A stretch of 64,000 nucleotides of DNA from Hydrogenibacillus sp. (GCA_014896255.1 JADBKT010000001.1:62001-126000); one strand, 5' to 3'; shown: positions 18,402 to 27,958, counted from the first letter of the stretch. Numbers and translations: made by a program. Notes: generated from the letters alone by a model not told the origin.

Positions 18402-19937
18402 TTACGAAGTCCATTCATAATCGCGAAACGCCAGCGCTTCCGCCAGATGTTCATCCCGGACTTCCGCACCGTCGTCCAGATCGGCGATCGTTCGGGCCAC
18501 CTTGAGCACGCGCGACGCGCCGCGCGCCGAAAGCCCGCCGTTTTCCAGCGCATGTTCAAGCAAGCGGCGGGCGGAAGCTCGAAGCGCGACGTGCGTGCGC
18601 AAAAGACGCGCGTCCATCTCGGCGTTGAAGCGAATGCCCGTGTCGCGAAAACGATGCCGTTGCCTTTCGACGGCGATGAGCACCGCTTCACGCATCGCCG
18701 CCGACGTCAACGCCCCATCGGCCGAATCGCCGAGAAAGGCCGTTGCGCTCACCCGCGGCACATCGACGATGAGATCGATGCGGTCGGCGATCGGCCCGGA
18801 GATTTTTCGCCGGTAGCGATGGATGTCTGCCGTCCCGCAGACACAGCGATGCGCCGCGTCCTCGAACCCGTAAAATCCGCATGGACACGGATTCATCGAG
18901 CCGATGAACAAAAATTTGGCCGGAAAGACAACACTGCCGCGCGATCGGCCGAGCCACACCGCGCCGGACTCCAGCGGTTGCCGCAGTACCTCCAGAGCCC
19001 GCCGGGAAAACTCCGGGAGCTCGTCCAAAAACAGCACACCGTGGTGCGCGAGCGTCGCTTCGCCCGGCCGCGGCGGGTTGCCGCCGCCGATCAGGCCGCT
19101 TACGGTGATCGTATGATGCGGCGCGCGAAACGGGCGAACGCTCATAAGCCCTCCATCCGCCGGCTGTCCGGAAACACCGGCGGCGTCGTAAATCTTCGTG
19201 ACCTCGAGCGACTCCCCCTCGTCCAAGGGCGGCATGATCGACGGGACGCGCGCGGCGAGCATCGTCTTTCCCGAACCCGGCGGGCCGATGAGCAGCGCAT
19301 GGTGAAAACCGGCGGCGGCGATCCAAAGCGCCCGCTTGGCGGTCGGCTGTCCGACGACGTCGGCAAAATCGACGGACGTGGTCCCGACGCCGTCATCCGC
19401 TTCGAGCGAAAGCAGGGGTAGCGCGTGAGGGGCCTCGAAGTACCGAACGACATCCGCGAGCCTCGGCGCGAGGTACGCCGGATGGCCGACGAGCGCCGCT
19501 TCGCGACGGCTTTGCTCCGGCACGACGATGAACGCATGGCCGTGCGCCTTGGCCAAAAGGCCCATGGCCAGCGTCCCGCGAACGGCCTTGAGGCTCCCGT
19601 CCAAAGCCAGCTCGCCGATCAACAGCGCTTCGTCGAAGGCGATCCGGGAGCGGATCTGCCCGTCGGCGGCCAAAATGCCGACGGCGATGGCCAGATCGAG
19701 GGCCGAGCCTTCCTTCCGCTGGTCGGCCGGGGCCAAGTTGACCGTGATGCGCTTCATCGGAAATTGAAAACCGCTGTTTTTGATCGCCGCGCGCACGCGC
19801 TCCCGCGCCTCCCGCACGGCGCTGTCCGGAAGGCCGACGATGTCGAACGCCGGCAGGCCGTTCGACAGATCGACCTCGACGCCGATCTGCACCCCGTCGA
19901 TGCCGTGCACGGCGGCCCCATACACCCTCACGACCAT
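18402..19937 (-). CDS. YifB/ComM family Mg-chelatase-like AAA+ ATPase
   Basis: 511 aa. An N-terminal ChlI-like domain (VVRVYGAAVHGIDGVQI...), then an AAA+ core with Walker A GPPGSGKTMLAAR near residue 220 and Walker B LFLDELPEF, and the C-terminal Mg_chelatase_C domain. ComM, the best studied member, is a hexameric helicase that aids branch migration in transformation; dprA in the same window is consistent with, but does not prove, competence. GAGGGG lies 8 nt before the ATG. Confidence 0.9.
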   Translation of the reverse strand: MVVRVYGAAVHGIDGVQIGVEVDLSNGLPAFDIVGLPDSAVREARERVRAAIKNSGFQFPMKRITVNLAPADQRKEGSALDLAIAVGILAADGQIRSRIAFDEALLIGELALDGSLKAVRGTLAMGLLAKAHGHAFIVVPEQSRREAALVGHPAYLAPRLADVVRYFEAPHALPLLSLEADDGVGTTSVDFADVVGQPTAKRALWIAAAGFHHALLIGPPGSGKTMLAARVPSIMPPLDEGESLEVTKIYDAAGVSGQPADGGLMSVRPFRAPHHTITVSGLIGGGNPPRPGEATLAHHGVLFLDELPEFSRRALEVLRQPLESGAVWLGRSRGSVVFPAKFLFIGSMNPCPCGFYGFEDAAHRCVCGTADIHRYRRKISGPIADRIDLIVDVPRVSATAFLGDSADGALTSAAMREAVLIAVERQRHRFRDTGIRFNAEMDARLLRTHVALRASARRLLEHALENGGLSARGASRVLKVARTIADLDDGAEVRDEHLAEALAFRDYEWTS

Positions 19938-19967
19938 GCCCGAGATCCCCTCATCGCCGCCGGCGGA

Positions 19968-20558
19968 TCACGCGTCATACGGCCGGTCGGTGTCGATCCA
20001 TTTTGTTTTCTCTTGGAACGGCGCGCGCGTCCGTTCCGGCGGCGGGCCGTCCGGATAGCCGATATAGACGAACCCGACGATTTCCCCTTTTTCCCCCAGG
20101 CCGAAAAAGTCGCGCATTTTCGGGTGATACGTCTTTTTCCCCGTACGCCAGATGGCCCCGAGGCCCAGCGCATGCGCCGCCAACAGCATGTTCTGAATCG
20201 CCGCCGCGGTCGCCGCCCGTTCTTCCGCCAACACGACATCGCCGCGTTCGGCGGGCACGGCCGCCACGGCGATCACGACCGGCGCCCGAAACGGCTTGTT
20301 CGCTTCGCGTTCCAATGTTTGTTGATTTTCCGGCGTCGTCGGATCGATCATCTCTGCTTTGGCCAGTTCGACAAAAAGGCGCGAAAGCGGTTTGCGCCCG
20401 TCGCCGGTCAACACAAAAAAACGCCACGGCTCCGTCCGATGATGCGTCGGAGCCCACGTCGCGGCTTCCAGGATCGCTTCGATTTTCTCCCGTTCGACCG
20501 GGTCCGGCTTGACCCTTCCGATGCTGCGCCGTGTTCGTATGGCTGAAAGCACATCCAC
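19968..20558 (-). CDS. Nitroreductase family protein
   Basis: FMN-dependent oxidoreductase fold; 196 aa from the GTG at 20558 (SD AAAGGA). RTRRSIGRVKPDPVE is the FMN-binding N-terminus and EAATWAPTHHRTEPWRF the family's second motif; the C-terminus has VGFVYIGYP. It resembles the YdjA-type small nitroreductases. The natural substrate cannot be told. It is separated from yifB by 30 bp and may share a transcript. Confidence 0.85.
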   Translation of the reverse strand: MDVLSAIRTRRSIGRVKPDPVEREKIEAILEAATWAPTHHRTEPWRFFVLTGDGRKPLSRLFVELAKAEMIDPTTPENQQTLEREANKPFRAPVVIAVAAVPAERGDVVLAEERAATAAAIQNMLLAAHALGLGAIWRTGKKTYHPKMRDFFGLGEKGEIVGFVYIGYPDGPPPERTRAPFQEKTKWIDTDRPYDA

Positions 20559-20630
20559 CGCTCGTTCATCCTTTCTCGTTGCCAATCCTCTCCCATTATA
20601 GCGAAACGGCCGCAAAAGAGAGGTGCAAAA

Positions 20631-21347
20631 TCATACCAGAGCCGCGCGGGCCTCCGCCGGGCGGTTGGTGATCACGGCGTCCGCGCCGATCGCCTGAAGA
20701 GCGCGGATGTGCTCGGGCTCGTCGACCGTAAAGGGTCGCACCTGAAAGCCGTGGGCCTTGACGCCGGCGACCATCTCCGGCGTCACGGAAAGGTAAAACG
20801 GATGATGATCGGCGCCGCCGAGCGCCGCCGAATAGTTCCACGGCTGATAAAGCCGGGCGACGTAAAGGGCCGCGCGACGGACGTCCGGAAAGCGTTCCGC
20901 AAGCAGGCGCAGGCTGTCGTGGTTGAACGACGAAAGGATGGCCCGATCGACGAGATCATACTGCCGAAGCAGGGTCACCACCCGCGCTTCCAAATCCGGG
21001 TAAGGGACCCACCCGTTTTTGAGCTCGATATTCAGCTTGAGCGGCGTCGTCCGGATCCACGATAGGACGTCCGCGAGCCGCGGAATGCGCTCGCCGCGAA
21101 AAGCATCGGAAAACCGTCCGCCGGCGTCCAGCGTCCGAATCTCCGCCCAGGTCAAGTCCTTGACCCAGCCGCGGCCGTCCGTCGTCCGGTCGACGGTCTC
21201 GTCGTGCAGGACAACGACCTCCCCGTCTTTGGTCAAGTGCACGTCGAGTTCGATGCCGTCGGCCCCTTCTTGGAGCGCCAAGAAAAAGGCGCTCATCGTA
21301 TTTTCCGGCGCGCCGTACGACGCCCCGCGATGCGCGAATATTTCCAT
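20631..21347 (-). CDS. Glycerophosphodiester phosphodiesterase family protein
   Basis: 238 aa TIM-barrel enzyme that cleaves glycerophosphodiesters to glycerol 3-phosphate and alcohol. ATG 21347 follows GGGAGGG with 7-nt spacing. Catalytic motifs are intact: the N-terminal AHRGAS, APENT, ELDVHLTKDG, VVLHDETVDRTT, and LNIELKNG in the middle. No signal peptide, so cytoplasmic. Its product could be linked with the Ugp-like importer at 28646-33305, but they are not adjacent. Confidence 0.9.
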   Translation of the reverse strand: MEIFAHRGASYGAPENTMSAFFLALQEGADGIELDVHLTKDGEVVVLHDETVDRTTDGRGWVKDLTWAEIRTLDAGGRFSDAFRGERIPRLADVLSWIRTTPLKLNIELKNGWVPYPDLEARVVTLLRQYDLVDRAILSSFNHDSLRLLAERFPDVRRAALYVARLYQPWNYSAALGGADHHPFYLSVTPEMVAGVKAHGFQVRPFTVDEPEHIRALQAIGADAVITNRPAEARAALV

Positions 21348-21369
21348 GATCGATCCCTCCCGGATCTTC

Positions 21370-21747
21370 TCAAAAGACCCCCGGCAGATGGGCGATGTCC
21401 GCCGCGCCGGAGAGCGGGTCAAGCGTCACCTCGACGACGTCGAACCGCACCGCGCGTGACCACATCCGCCGTTCCGTCAAAAATGCCGCAGCCAAACGGC
21501 GGACCTTTGCCCGTTTGCGGGCGGTGACCGACTCCCGGCCGCTGCCGAACGCCGCCGTGCGCCTCGTCCGCACCTCGACGAAGACGAGCGTATCGTCCAT
21601 TTCCCCGATCAGATCGATCTCTCCGAAGCGCGTTCGGTAATTGCGCGCAATCGGCACAAAACCTCGGGCGCTCAAGTACGCCAAGGCGAGCGCTTCGCCT
21701 TCTCTGCCGACGGCGCGGCGATCATCCGGACGCCGAGGGCCCGTCAC
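21370..21747 (-). CDS. YraN family (UPF0102) putative endonuclease
   Basis: 125 aa with the restriction-endonuclease-like fold typical of YraN: GREGEALALAYL, NYRTRFGEIDLIG, LVFVEVRTR and a basic middle. The E-x-D and E-V-K/R residues resemble a PD-(D/E)xK site. Its role is unclear in the literature. It overlaps rnhB by 4 bp, a pairing common in bacteria. Confidence 0.88.
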   Translation of the reverse strand: MTGPRRPDDRRAVGREGEALALAYLSARGFVPIARNYRTRFGEIDLIGEMDDTLVFVEVRTRRTAAFGSGRESVTARKRAKVRRLAAAFLTERRMWSRAVRFDVVEVTLDPLSGAADIAHLPGVF

Positions 21748-22391
21748 CGCCGCACACCGCCTTCGACCGGGCCGTCATCGTAAGCCCTTGCTTCGCCCAA
21801 CAGCCGGCGCAAAAACGTCCGGCGATGCAGCGGCGTTACGCCGTGCGTGACGATCGCCTGACGATGGCGTGCGGTGCCGTAACCGGCATTCTCTTCCCAG
21901 CCGTACGCCGGATACAGCACGGCCCAATCGGCCATCCAACGGTCGCGGATGACCTTGGCCACGATCGACGCCGCGGCGATGGTGACGCTTTCCCGATCGC
22001 CGTGAATGATCGCCCGTTCCTCGCGCGCGGCGCCCAAGGCGACGGCGTCGACGAGCACGGCCTCCGGTACGACGCTGAGGCCGGCGAGGGCTCGCCGCAT
22101 CGCCGCTTTGGCGGCCACGGCCACGCCCAGCCGGTCGATCTCCTCGACCGACGCCACGCCGACGGCGACGGCGCGTGCCTCTTCGACGATCCGGCGATAT
22201 AGCGTTTCGCGCTTTTTGGCCGACAGGCGCTTGGAATCGTCCAGCCCGTCGATCGGCGCCTCCGGCCGAAGCACGACCGCCGCCGCGACGAGCGGCCCGG
22301 CGAGCGGCCCGCGGCCGACCTCGTCGACGCCGGCAACCGCGAAAAGCCCCCGGGCCCAATACGCCCGCTCATAATGATCCCCTGCCGCCAA
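21744..22391 (-). CDS. rnhB: Ribonuclease HII
   Basis: Removes ribonucleotides from DNA. 215 aa from the TTG at 22391, chosen because GGAGGC lies 7 nt upstream; the frame is open to a GTG at 22436 with a weak SD. The active-site motif AGVDEVGRGPLAG carries the DE pair, DDSKRLSAKKRE and HGDRESVTIAAASIVAKV are also diagnostic. It lies close to rbgA and rplS as in B. subtilis, though lepB is inserted here. Confidence 0.94.
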   Translation of the reverse strand: MAAGDHYERAYWARGLFAVAGVDEVGRGPLAGPLVAAAVVLRPEAPIDGLDDSKRLSAKKRETLYRRIVEEARAVAVGVASVEEIDRLGVAVAAKAAMRRALAGLSVVPEAVLVDAVALGAAREERAIIHGDRESVTIAAASIVAKVIRDRWMADWAVLYPAYGWEENAGYGTARHRQAIVTHGVTPLHRRTFLRRLLGEARAYDDGPVEGGVRR

Positions 22392-22450
22392 CGCCGATGC
22401 CTCCGTTTCTCCTCTTCCCGCCGCTCCCGCCGCCACATGGGTATCTCTGC

Positions 22451-22492
22451 CTTATGGATGAAGCCGGCGACCTTATGGATGAAGCCAGCGAA
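22451..22492. repeat. 21-bp tandem duplication at the 3' end of lepB
   Basis: Two adjacent near-identical 21-bp units (22451-22471 and 22472-22492) differing at two or three positions. One covers the lepB stop codon region, the other lies just after it, so the end of the gene seems to have been duplicated. Confidence 0.8.
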
Positions 22493-23132
22493 AGCGTTCC
22501 AGCGGCCAGAAGACGAATTCCGCACGGCCGATCACCCGATCGACCGGCACCGGGCCGAGGACGCGGCTGTCCGTGCTGTTGCGGCGGTTGTCGCCGAGCA
22601 CGAACACCGTCCCGTCAGGGACGCGATCGACGATGAAGTCTTCCGTATACGGAACCGCGCCGTCCATGTGCGCCGCCGCCAGCTCCTTTTTCCAGAGCGC
22701 CTTGTTGTCGTTCAAATACGGTTCGTCGACGGCCTGTCCGTTGATGTAGAGCGTATCGTTTTTCATTTCGATGCGGTCGCCGGCAACGCCGATCACCCGT
22801 TTGATAAAATCTTTGTCCGGCGTGGCATGGAAGACGATGATCTCCCCGCGCTTCGGCGCTTCAACATGATAGATCAGTTTATTGACGATCACCCGTTCGT
22901 GGTTGAGGAGGGTATCCATCATCGATTCGCCGTCGACGATCGTGGGGGCAAACAAAAATGTCCGCACGAGATAGGACAAGACGACGGCTATGACGATCGC
23001 CTTTGTCCACTCCCAAAGCTCTCCCGCCGCCGTCCGCCGCTTCGTCCGCGATCGCCTTTCCGGCGCATGCGCTTCGGCATCCGCGGAACGCTCCGGCGGG
23101 TGTGCTTCGTACAGTCGGCGTTCGTCAGCCAC
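22473..23132 (-). CDS. lepB: Signal peptidase I
   Basis: Cleaves Sec signal peptides. 219 aa: a basic, Glu/Arg-rich cytoplasmic N-terminus (1-38), one membrane segment (about 42-60), then the catalytic domain with the nucleophile Ser70 in DGESMMDTL and general base Lys111 in DFIKRVIG; GDNRRNSTDSR is box E. Length and single anchor resemble B. subtilis SipS-type enzymes. The long charged N-terminal tail is larger than usual. Confidence 0.95.
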   Translation of the reverse strand: MADERRLYEAHPPERSADAEAHAPERRSRTKRRTAAGELWEWTKAIVIAVVLSYLVRTFLFAPTIVDGESMMDTLLNHERVIVNKLIYHVEAPKRGEIIVFHATPDKDFIKRVIGVAGDRIEMKNDTLYINGQAVDEPYLNDNKALWKKELAAAHMDGAVPYTEDFIVDRVPDGTVFVLGDNRRNSTDSRVLGPVPVDRVIGRAEFVFWPLERFRWLHP

Positions 23133-23249
23133 AACACGTCCCCCCTATCGATCGACTCTAGTATACACGATCGAAAGCCGTCCGCGAAACCGATCCGCCC
23201 TTAAGCGACCCGCCTTCGCCAAAAGCGCCTGCATACCGCATGATCCGGC

Positions 23250-23287
23250 CGAAACGAAAGCAGGCGGTGCGCGTCATGCGCACCGCC
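23250..23287 (-). terminator. Terminator of rplS
   Basis: A 10-bp perfect stem (GGCGGTGCGC / GCGCACCGCC, loop of 5) followed on the minus strand by TGCTTTCGTTTC, 10 bp after the rplS stop. Confidence 0.8.
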
Positions 23288-23296
23288 GCCGGTCGG

Positions 23297-23662
23297 TTAT
23301 GACGTCTCCGTCGTTTTGGGCTGGCGCTCTTTGATGCGCGCCGCTTTGCCGCGGAGATTCCGCAGGTAATACAGTTTGGCCCGGCGCACCTTGCCGTACT
23401 TGACGACTTCGATCTTTTCGATGCGCGGCGAATGCAGCGGAAATGTCCGCTCGACACCGACACCGTAGGAGATTTTCCGCACCGTGAACGTCTCCGAAAT
23501 GCCGCCATGCTGCCGCTTAATGACGACGCCTTCAAAAACTTGGACGCGTTCACGGCCGCCCTCGACGACCTTCGCGTGGACGCGAACCGTATCGCCGGCG
23601 CGGAAATCGGGAAGATCCGTCCGCAGTTGATGCGCCGTAATGTCCCGGATAATCGGTTTCAT
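23297..23662 (-). CDS. rplS: 50S ribosomal protein L19
   Basis: 121 aa from the ATG at 23662, which has AAGGGG 8 nt upstream; an in-frame GTG at 23671 abuts the SD. Family motifs [28 protein letters not shown] and [13 protein letters not shown] are present. The C-terminal tail ([11 protein letters not shown]) is a few residues longer than in B. subtilis. It has its own promoter. Confidence 0.97.
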   Translation of the reverse strand: MKPIIRDITAHQLRTDLPDFRAGDTVRVHAKVVEGGRERVQVFEGVVIKRQHGGISETFTVRKISYGVGVERTFPLHSPRIEKIEVVKYGKVRRAKLYYLRNLRGKAARIKERQPKTTETS

Positions 23663-23688
23663 CGTCTTCACCCCTTGAGACGTGGGAA

Positions 23689-23717
23689 ATTATATCACTT
23701 CACCCGATCGAAAGCAA
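23689..23717 (-). promoter_or_regulatory. SigmaA-type promoter for rplS
   Basis: TTGCTT (23712-23717) and a perfect TATAAT (23689-23694), spacer 17 bp, 27 bp upstream of rplS. This may give the ribosomal protein expression separate from the trmD-rbgA transcript. Confidence 0.65.
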
Positions 23718-23739
23718 CGCGGCAGCTTAGACGAACGCC

Positions 23740-24588
23740 TCAACCTTCCGGCCGTTCCCAGGTGATCGGACCCAGCTTTCCGCCGCGGATCTCGCGCAAA
23801 AAAAGAGCGTACGCCGCTTCGACATCCTTCTCGCCGCCCCCGCGCAAAAGACCCCGCGCCTCGGCCAACCGTTCAAAAAAACGTTCGCCGTCCGTCTCCG
23901 CGGACCATGCGCCGTACCGCCGCGCGAGCACTTCCGGGGCCTTTTCGGACAGCACGTCAAACGCGTACATCGCCACCTCGCGCGGCGTCAACCGATGCTC
24001 GGCGACCGCCCCGAGCACGGCGAGCAGGCACGCCACGTCGGGATCGTCCAGCTTCGGCCAGAGCAGTCCCGGCGTATCGAGCAGCTCGATGCCGGCGCTC
24101 GTTTTGATCCACGTGAGCGAGCGCGTCACCCCCGGCCGGTCGCCGACCCTCGCCGCCCGCCGGCCGGCGAGGCGATTGATGAGCGACGATTTGCCGACGT
24201 TCGGAATGCCGACGACCATCGCCCGCGCCGCTCGCGCGAGAAAGCCTTTCTGGGACCGCCGTTCGGCCACGGTTTTCCCCGCCGCGGCGAGCGCACGCAC
24301 GAGCGCCGTCAAGCCCCTCCCGCCCTTTAAGTCGACGGCCAAGGCGCGCGTCCCTTCACGCCGAAAGGCACCCATCCACGCCTCCGTCAGGGATCGCTCG
24401 GCGAGATCGGCTTTGGCCAGCACGATCAGGCGCGGCTTGTCGCCGACGATGGCCGAAAGACGCGGATTGGCGGTGGCACGCGGGGCCCGCGCGTCGCGAA
24501 GTTCGAGCACCACGTCGACGAGCGAAAGGCGCTCTTTGAGTTCTCGCTCCGCCTTGGCCATGTGCCCCGGATACCATTGGATGGTCAC
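23740..24588 (-). CDS. rbgA: Ribosome biogenesis GTPase RbgA (YlqF)
   Basis: Circularly permuted GTPase that helps late 50S assembly. The GTG at 24588 gives 282 aa, equal to B. subtilis RbgA, and begins [16 protein letters not shown], the family N-terminus. The G motifs come in permuted order: LAKADLAE (G4), then [14 protein letters not shown] (G1) and DTPGLLWP (G3). It overlaps the trmD stop by 4 bp. In B. subtilis rplS lies between trmD and rbgA; here rbgA comes first. Confidence 0.95.
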   Translation of the reverse strand: MTIQWYPGHMAKAERELKERLSLVDVVLELRDARAPRATANPRLSAIVGDKPRLIVLAKADLAERSLTEAWMGAFRREGTRALAVDLKGGRGLTALVRALAAAGKTVAERRSQKGFLARAARAMVVGIPNVGKSSLINRLAGRRAARVGDRPGVTRSLTWIKTSAGIELLDTPGLLWPKLDDPDVACLLAVLGAVAEHRLTPREVAMYAFDVLSEKAPEVLARRYGAWSAETDGERFFERLAEARGLLRGGGEKDVEAAYALFLREIRGGKLGPITWERPEG

Positions 24589-25433
24589 GTACGCCACCTG
24601 CCCTCAAGCCCGCTCAAGACTTCCCGGGCCGCCCGCTGGCGGATCGGATCGGCGTCATCCTCGGCCCAGGCCAAAAGCCGCCGGCGCTCTTCTTCATCTG
24701 GCGGGCAGCACTGAAAGAGATCCGGACGGCGGAGGAGCGTCCTGAGCAAAGCCTGCTCTTTGCGCCACGCGGCGATGCGGGCGTGATGACCGGAGCGGAG
24801 CACCTGCGGAACGTCCCATCCCCGATACGACGGCGGGCGGGTGTAATGCGGGTATTCCAGGCGCCCCATGGCAAACGATTCCTCCGCACTGGAACGCGCG
24901 CCGCCGAGCGCCCCGGGAAGCAGGCGGACGACGGCGTCGACGACGACCATCGCCGGCAATTCCCCGCCGGTGAGAACGAAGTCGCCGATCGACAGCTCAT
25001 CCGTGGCCAGATGCTCGCGGACGCGCTCATCGAAGCCCTCGTAGTGGCCGGCGAGGAGGATGAGATGCCGTTCGCGCGCGAAGCGTTCGGCGATTCGATG
25101 CCGGAACCGCTCGCCTTGCGGCGTGAGGAGCACGAATTTCGGACGGCGCGCTTCCCGCGGCGCGGCGAGCCATGCTTCAAGCGCCGCTTCCCCGCCGAGT
25201 ATGTGGGCAAGTGCGCGGGCGATCGGCTCGATTTTGAGCACCATCCCGTCGCCGCCGCCGTACGGCACGTCGTCCACGGTGCGATGGCGGTCGTCGGTAA
25301 AGTCGCGGAAGTTCGTCAGGCGGTAGTCCCAGATCCCGGCCTTGCGGGCGCGGCCTAAAATGCTCGCGTCAAAGAGCGGCGGAAAGAGCTCCGGAAAAAG
25401 CGTCAGCACATCGACAAACCACGGTTCCCTCAC
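24585..25433 (-). CDS. trmD: tRNA (guanine-37-N1) methyltransferase TrmD
   Basis: Methylates G37 of tRNAs with SAM, preventing frameshifts. 282 aa, some 40 longer than B. subtilis TrmD because of a C-terminal tail. The trefoil-knot core shows [37 protein letters not shown] and [16 protein letters not shown]. The tail after about residue 240 ([20 protein letters not shown]) is unusual for Bacillales. It overlaps rimM by 4 bp. Confidence 0.95.
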   Translation of the reverse strand: MREPWFVDVLTLFPELFPPLFDASILGRARKAGIWDYRLTNFRDFTDDRHRTVDDVPYGGGDGMVLKIEPIARALAHILGGEAALEAWLAAPREARRPKFVLLTPQGERFRHRIAERFARERHLILLAGHYEGFDERVREHLATDELSIGDFVLTGGELPAMVVVDAVVRLLPGALGGARSSAEESFAMGRLEYPHYTRPPSYRGWDVPQVLRSGHHARIAAWRKEQALLRTLLRRPDLFQCCPPDEEERRRLLAWAEDDADPIRQRAAREVLSGLEGRWRT

Positions 25434-26104
25434 GCCCTTCGCCCTCCACCGCCGGTTGCGCCATCACCGGACGCCCCTCCAACATTCGCGGCATCTTCGG
25501 CGTCCGCCGCTTCGGCGCCGCCGCCCGACGCTCCGGCGCGACCGCTCTTGTCGGAACCGCCGTCATTGTCGTCCGCCTGCTCGTCATCGTCCAATCCGGG
25601 AAGCAGGCGGACGACGATCCGCCCGCCGTCGAGATCGACCGCGCGCACGACCTCGTCGATGTACGGCACAAGCAGATCCCGCTTCCCGGGTCGTTCCACG
25701 ACCCACACATCGTTCGCGCCGGGCTGAAGGATTTCCTTGACCCGGCCGATGGGGCGCCGGTCCTCGTCGACCACATCGAGGCCGATGATCTGGTCAAAGT
25801 AAAATTCGCCTTCCGAAAGCGGCCGTCGGTCTTCCTCCGCCACTTTGATGAAACCGCCCTTCCACGGTTCGACGGAGGAGATCGTATCGTAGCCTTTGAA
25901 TTTGACGAGCAGCATCCGCTTGTGCGGGCGGACATGCGCCACTTCGACCGGGAGCGGCGTTTCGGCCTTCGGCGGGAACACATAGAGCGTGTTGCCTGGA
26001 CGGAAGCGCTCCTCGACAAAATCCGTCGTCACCACGACGCGCACTTCGCCGCGCAACCCGTGCGTGTTTACGATCTTTCCGACATTGTAATAGCGCACGC
26101 CCAC
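25430..26104 (-). CDS. rimM: Ribosome maturation factor RimM
   Basis: Binds S19 during 30S maturation. 224 aa: N-terminal RimM barrel ([19 protein letters not shown]), PRC-like domain in the middle ([18 protein letters not shown]), ending [10 protein letters not shown] at about residue 170. The remaining 50 residues are low-complexity Gly/Ala/Asp and have no counterpart in the usual 170-175-aa protein. GTG start; GTG two codons on is an alternative with better SD spacing. Confidence 0.93.
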   Translation of the reverse strand: MGVRYYNVGKIVNTHGLRGEVRVVVTTDFVEERFRPGNTLYVFPPKAETPLPVEVAHVRPHKRMLLVKFKGYDTISSVEPWKGGFIKVAEEDRRPLSEGEFYFDQIIGLDVVDEDRRPIGRVKEILQPGANDVWVVERPGKRDLLVPYIDEVVRAVDLDGGRIVVRLLPGLDDDEQADDNDGGSDKSGRAGASGGGAEAADAEDAANVGGASGDGATGGGGRRA

Positions 26105-26282
26105 GATCCTCTCGCTTTCAGGCCGCCGACGCCATCGGGCTCAGGCGGCCGCCACGGCCGGAGATCGCCGACAGCCGTTTTTGGCCGTTGCCCATGCCGA
26201 CGGACGATCCGGCGTCCTTCAGGCGTCACGATCGAGCGCCCGTTCGAGCGCGCAAGCGCACGCTCGAGCGCCTCAAGCGCCT
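26105..26282. other. Gap between rpsP and rimM with no supported gene
   Basis: In B. subtilis the KH-domain gene khpA (ylqC) and ylqD lie here. This 178-bp gap is too short for khpA and no frame shows a KH motif. It contains GC-rich partial inverted repeats (around 26135-26160 and 26230-26282). Confidence 0.6.
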
Positions 26283-26597
26283 TTAGGCGCCGGGGGCCTC
26301 CTCAGCGGCCGGCTTCGCCGTTTTGGCGGCGCGCTTGGCTTCGGCGAACGCCTTCAGCACACCGGCACGGCGGAGGAGCGAACGGACCGTGTCCGTCGGC
26401 TGCGCACCGTTTTTGAGCCAATAGATGGCGCGCTCAACGTCGACCTTGACGTCGGCCGGATCGGTGAGCGGGTTGTAGTAGCCGATCTCCTCGATGAACC
26501 GGCCGTCGCGCGGAGAGCGCGAATCGGCGACGACGATGCGGTAGAAGGGGCGTTTTTTGGCGCCGAGACGGCGCAGGCGAATTTTGACCATAGCCAT
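26283..26597 (-). CDS. rpsP: 30S ribosomal protein S16
   Basis: 104 aa; begins [20 protein letters not shown], the standard S16 start, with [20 protein letters not shown] following. The Ala/Lys/Glu-rich tail from about residue 82 is a lineage-specific extension. GGAGGC lies 6 nt before the start. It follows ffh by 17 bp, as in B. subtilis. Confidence 0.97.
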   Translation of the reverse strand: MAMVKIRLRRLGAKKRPFYRIVVADSRSPRDGRFIEEIGYYNPLTDPADVKVDVERAIYWLKNGAQPTDTVRSLLRRAGVLKAFAEAKRAAKTAKPAAEEAPGA

Positions 26598-26614
26598 GCC
26601 TCCTTATTTGGCCT

Positions 26615-27958
26615 TTACGGAAACGGGAAGGGGAACTTCATCCCTCTTGGGCCTTTGCCTTTTTTCCCGGCCATCTTCGTCATCTGTTTCATCATTTTCT
26701 TCATCTCTTCAAACTGCTTGAGCAGGCGATTCACGTCGGTGACCGTCGTCCCGCTCCCGGCGGCGATGCGCTTCCGGCGGCTGAAGTTGATGATCTCCGG
26801 ACGCTCCCGCTCCTCCGGGGTCATCGAGCGGATGATCGCCTCCACGCGGGCGATCTGACGTTCGTCGATCCGGATCGCCCCGAGCTTGTGCCCGACGCCG
26901 GGGATCATCTTCAGAATCTCTTCGAGCGGCCCCATCTTTTGGATCTGCGCAAGCTGTTCGAGGAAATCGGACAGCGTGAACTCCGCCTTGCGCATCTTGC
27001 GCTCGAGTTCTTTGGCCCGCTCGGCGTCGACCTGCGCCTGCGCTTTTTCGATCAACGAAAGCACGTCGCCCATGCCGAGGATGCGGGAGGCCATGCGGTC
27101 CGGGTGGAACGGTTCCAAGGCCTCGAGTTTTTCGCCGGTGGCGGCGAACTTGATCGGGCAGCCGGTCGCCGCCTTGACCGACAGCGCCGCGCCGCCGCGG
27201 GTATCGCCGTCGAGCTTGGTAAGCACGACACCGGTGAGGCCCAACCGCGCGTGAAAACGTTCCGCGACGCCGACCGCTTCCTGCCCGGTCATGGCATCGA
27301 CGACGAGCAGGATCTCCTGCGGGCGGACCGCTTCTTTCATCGCCGCGAGCTCTTCCATGAGCGCCTCGTCGACGTGCAGCCGCCCGGCGGTGTCGATGAC
27401 GACGACGTCATGCCCTTCGCGCTTCGCCGCCTCCAGCGCTTCCCGGGCGATCTCCACCGGATGCGCTTCCGTGCCGCGGCTTAAAACCGGAACCTCGATC
27501 GAGCGGCCGAGCACTTCGAGCTGGGTGACGGCCGCCGGACGGTAGACGTCGGCGGCGACGAGAAGGGGGGACTTGCCCTGCGCCTTCAGCCATCGGGCGA
27601 GCTTCCCGGCGGTCGTCGTCTTCCCGGCGCCCTGCAGACCGACCATCAGGATGACCGCAGGCCGGGCGCGGAGGTCGAGTTCGGCCGTCTGACCGCCCAT
27701 CAGTTCCACCAGTTCGTCGTGGACGACCTTGATCACCTGTTGGGCAGGGTTGAGCGTCTTTAAGATCTCCACGCCGACGGCCCGCTCGCGCACCCGGGCG
27801 ATGAAGTCTTTCACGACCTTGACGTTGACGTCGGCTTCGAGCAGCGCGAGCCGGACCTCACGCATCGCCTGATCGACATCCGCTTCGGTAAGCCGCCCTT
27901 TGCCCCTCAGGCGGCGAAACGCTTCGCTCAAACGGCTGGTCAGCGTTTCAAAGGCCAT
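26615..27958 (-). CDS. ffh: Signal recognition particle protein Ffh
   Basis: SRP54 GTPase that targets membrane proteins with 4.5S RNA. ATG at 27958 with GGGAGGG upstream gives 447 aa. The N domain starts MAFETLTSRLSEAFRRLRGKG; the G domain has GLQGAGKTTTAGKLA (G1), DTAGRLHVDE (G3) and TKLDGDTRGG (G4); the C-terminal M domain is Met-rich (MKKMMKQMTKM). The longer frame to 28039 is not used by homologues. Confidence 0.97.
   Translation of the reverse strand: MAFETLTSRLSEAFRRLRGKGRLTEADVDQAMREVRLALLEADVNVKVVKDFIARVRERAVGVEILKTLNPAQQVIKVVHDELVELMGGQTAELDLRARPAVILMVGLQGAGKTTTAGKLARWLKAQGKSPLLVAADVYRPAAVTQLEVLGRSIEVPVLSRGTEAHPVEIAREALEAAKREGHDVVVIDTAGRLHVDEALMEELAAMKEAVRPQEILLVVDAMTGQEAVGVAERFHARLGLTGVVLTKLDGDTRGGAALSVKAATGCPIKFAATGEKLEALEPFHPDRMASRILGMGDVLSLIEKAQAQVDAERAKELERKMRKAEFTLSDFLEQLAQIQKMGPLEEILKMIPGVGHKLGAIRIDERQIARVEAIIRSMTPEERERPEIINFSRRKRIAAGSGTTVTDVNRLLKQFEEMKKMMKQMTKMAGKKGKGPRGMKFPFPFP

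Noticed and set aside
26105-26282. Open minus-strand frame from the rpsP stop into rimM, beginning [16 protein letters not shown]
   Set aside because: It has no start codon with an SD, no KH or YlqD motif, and its openness is expected from the composition.
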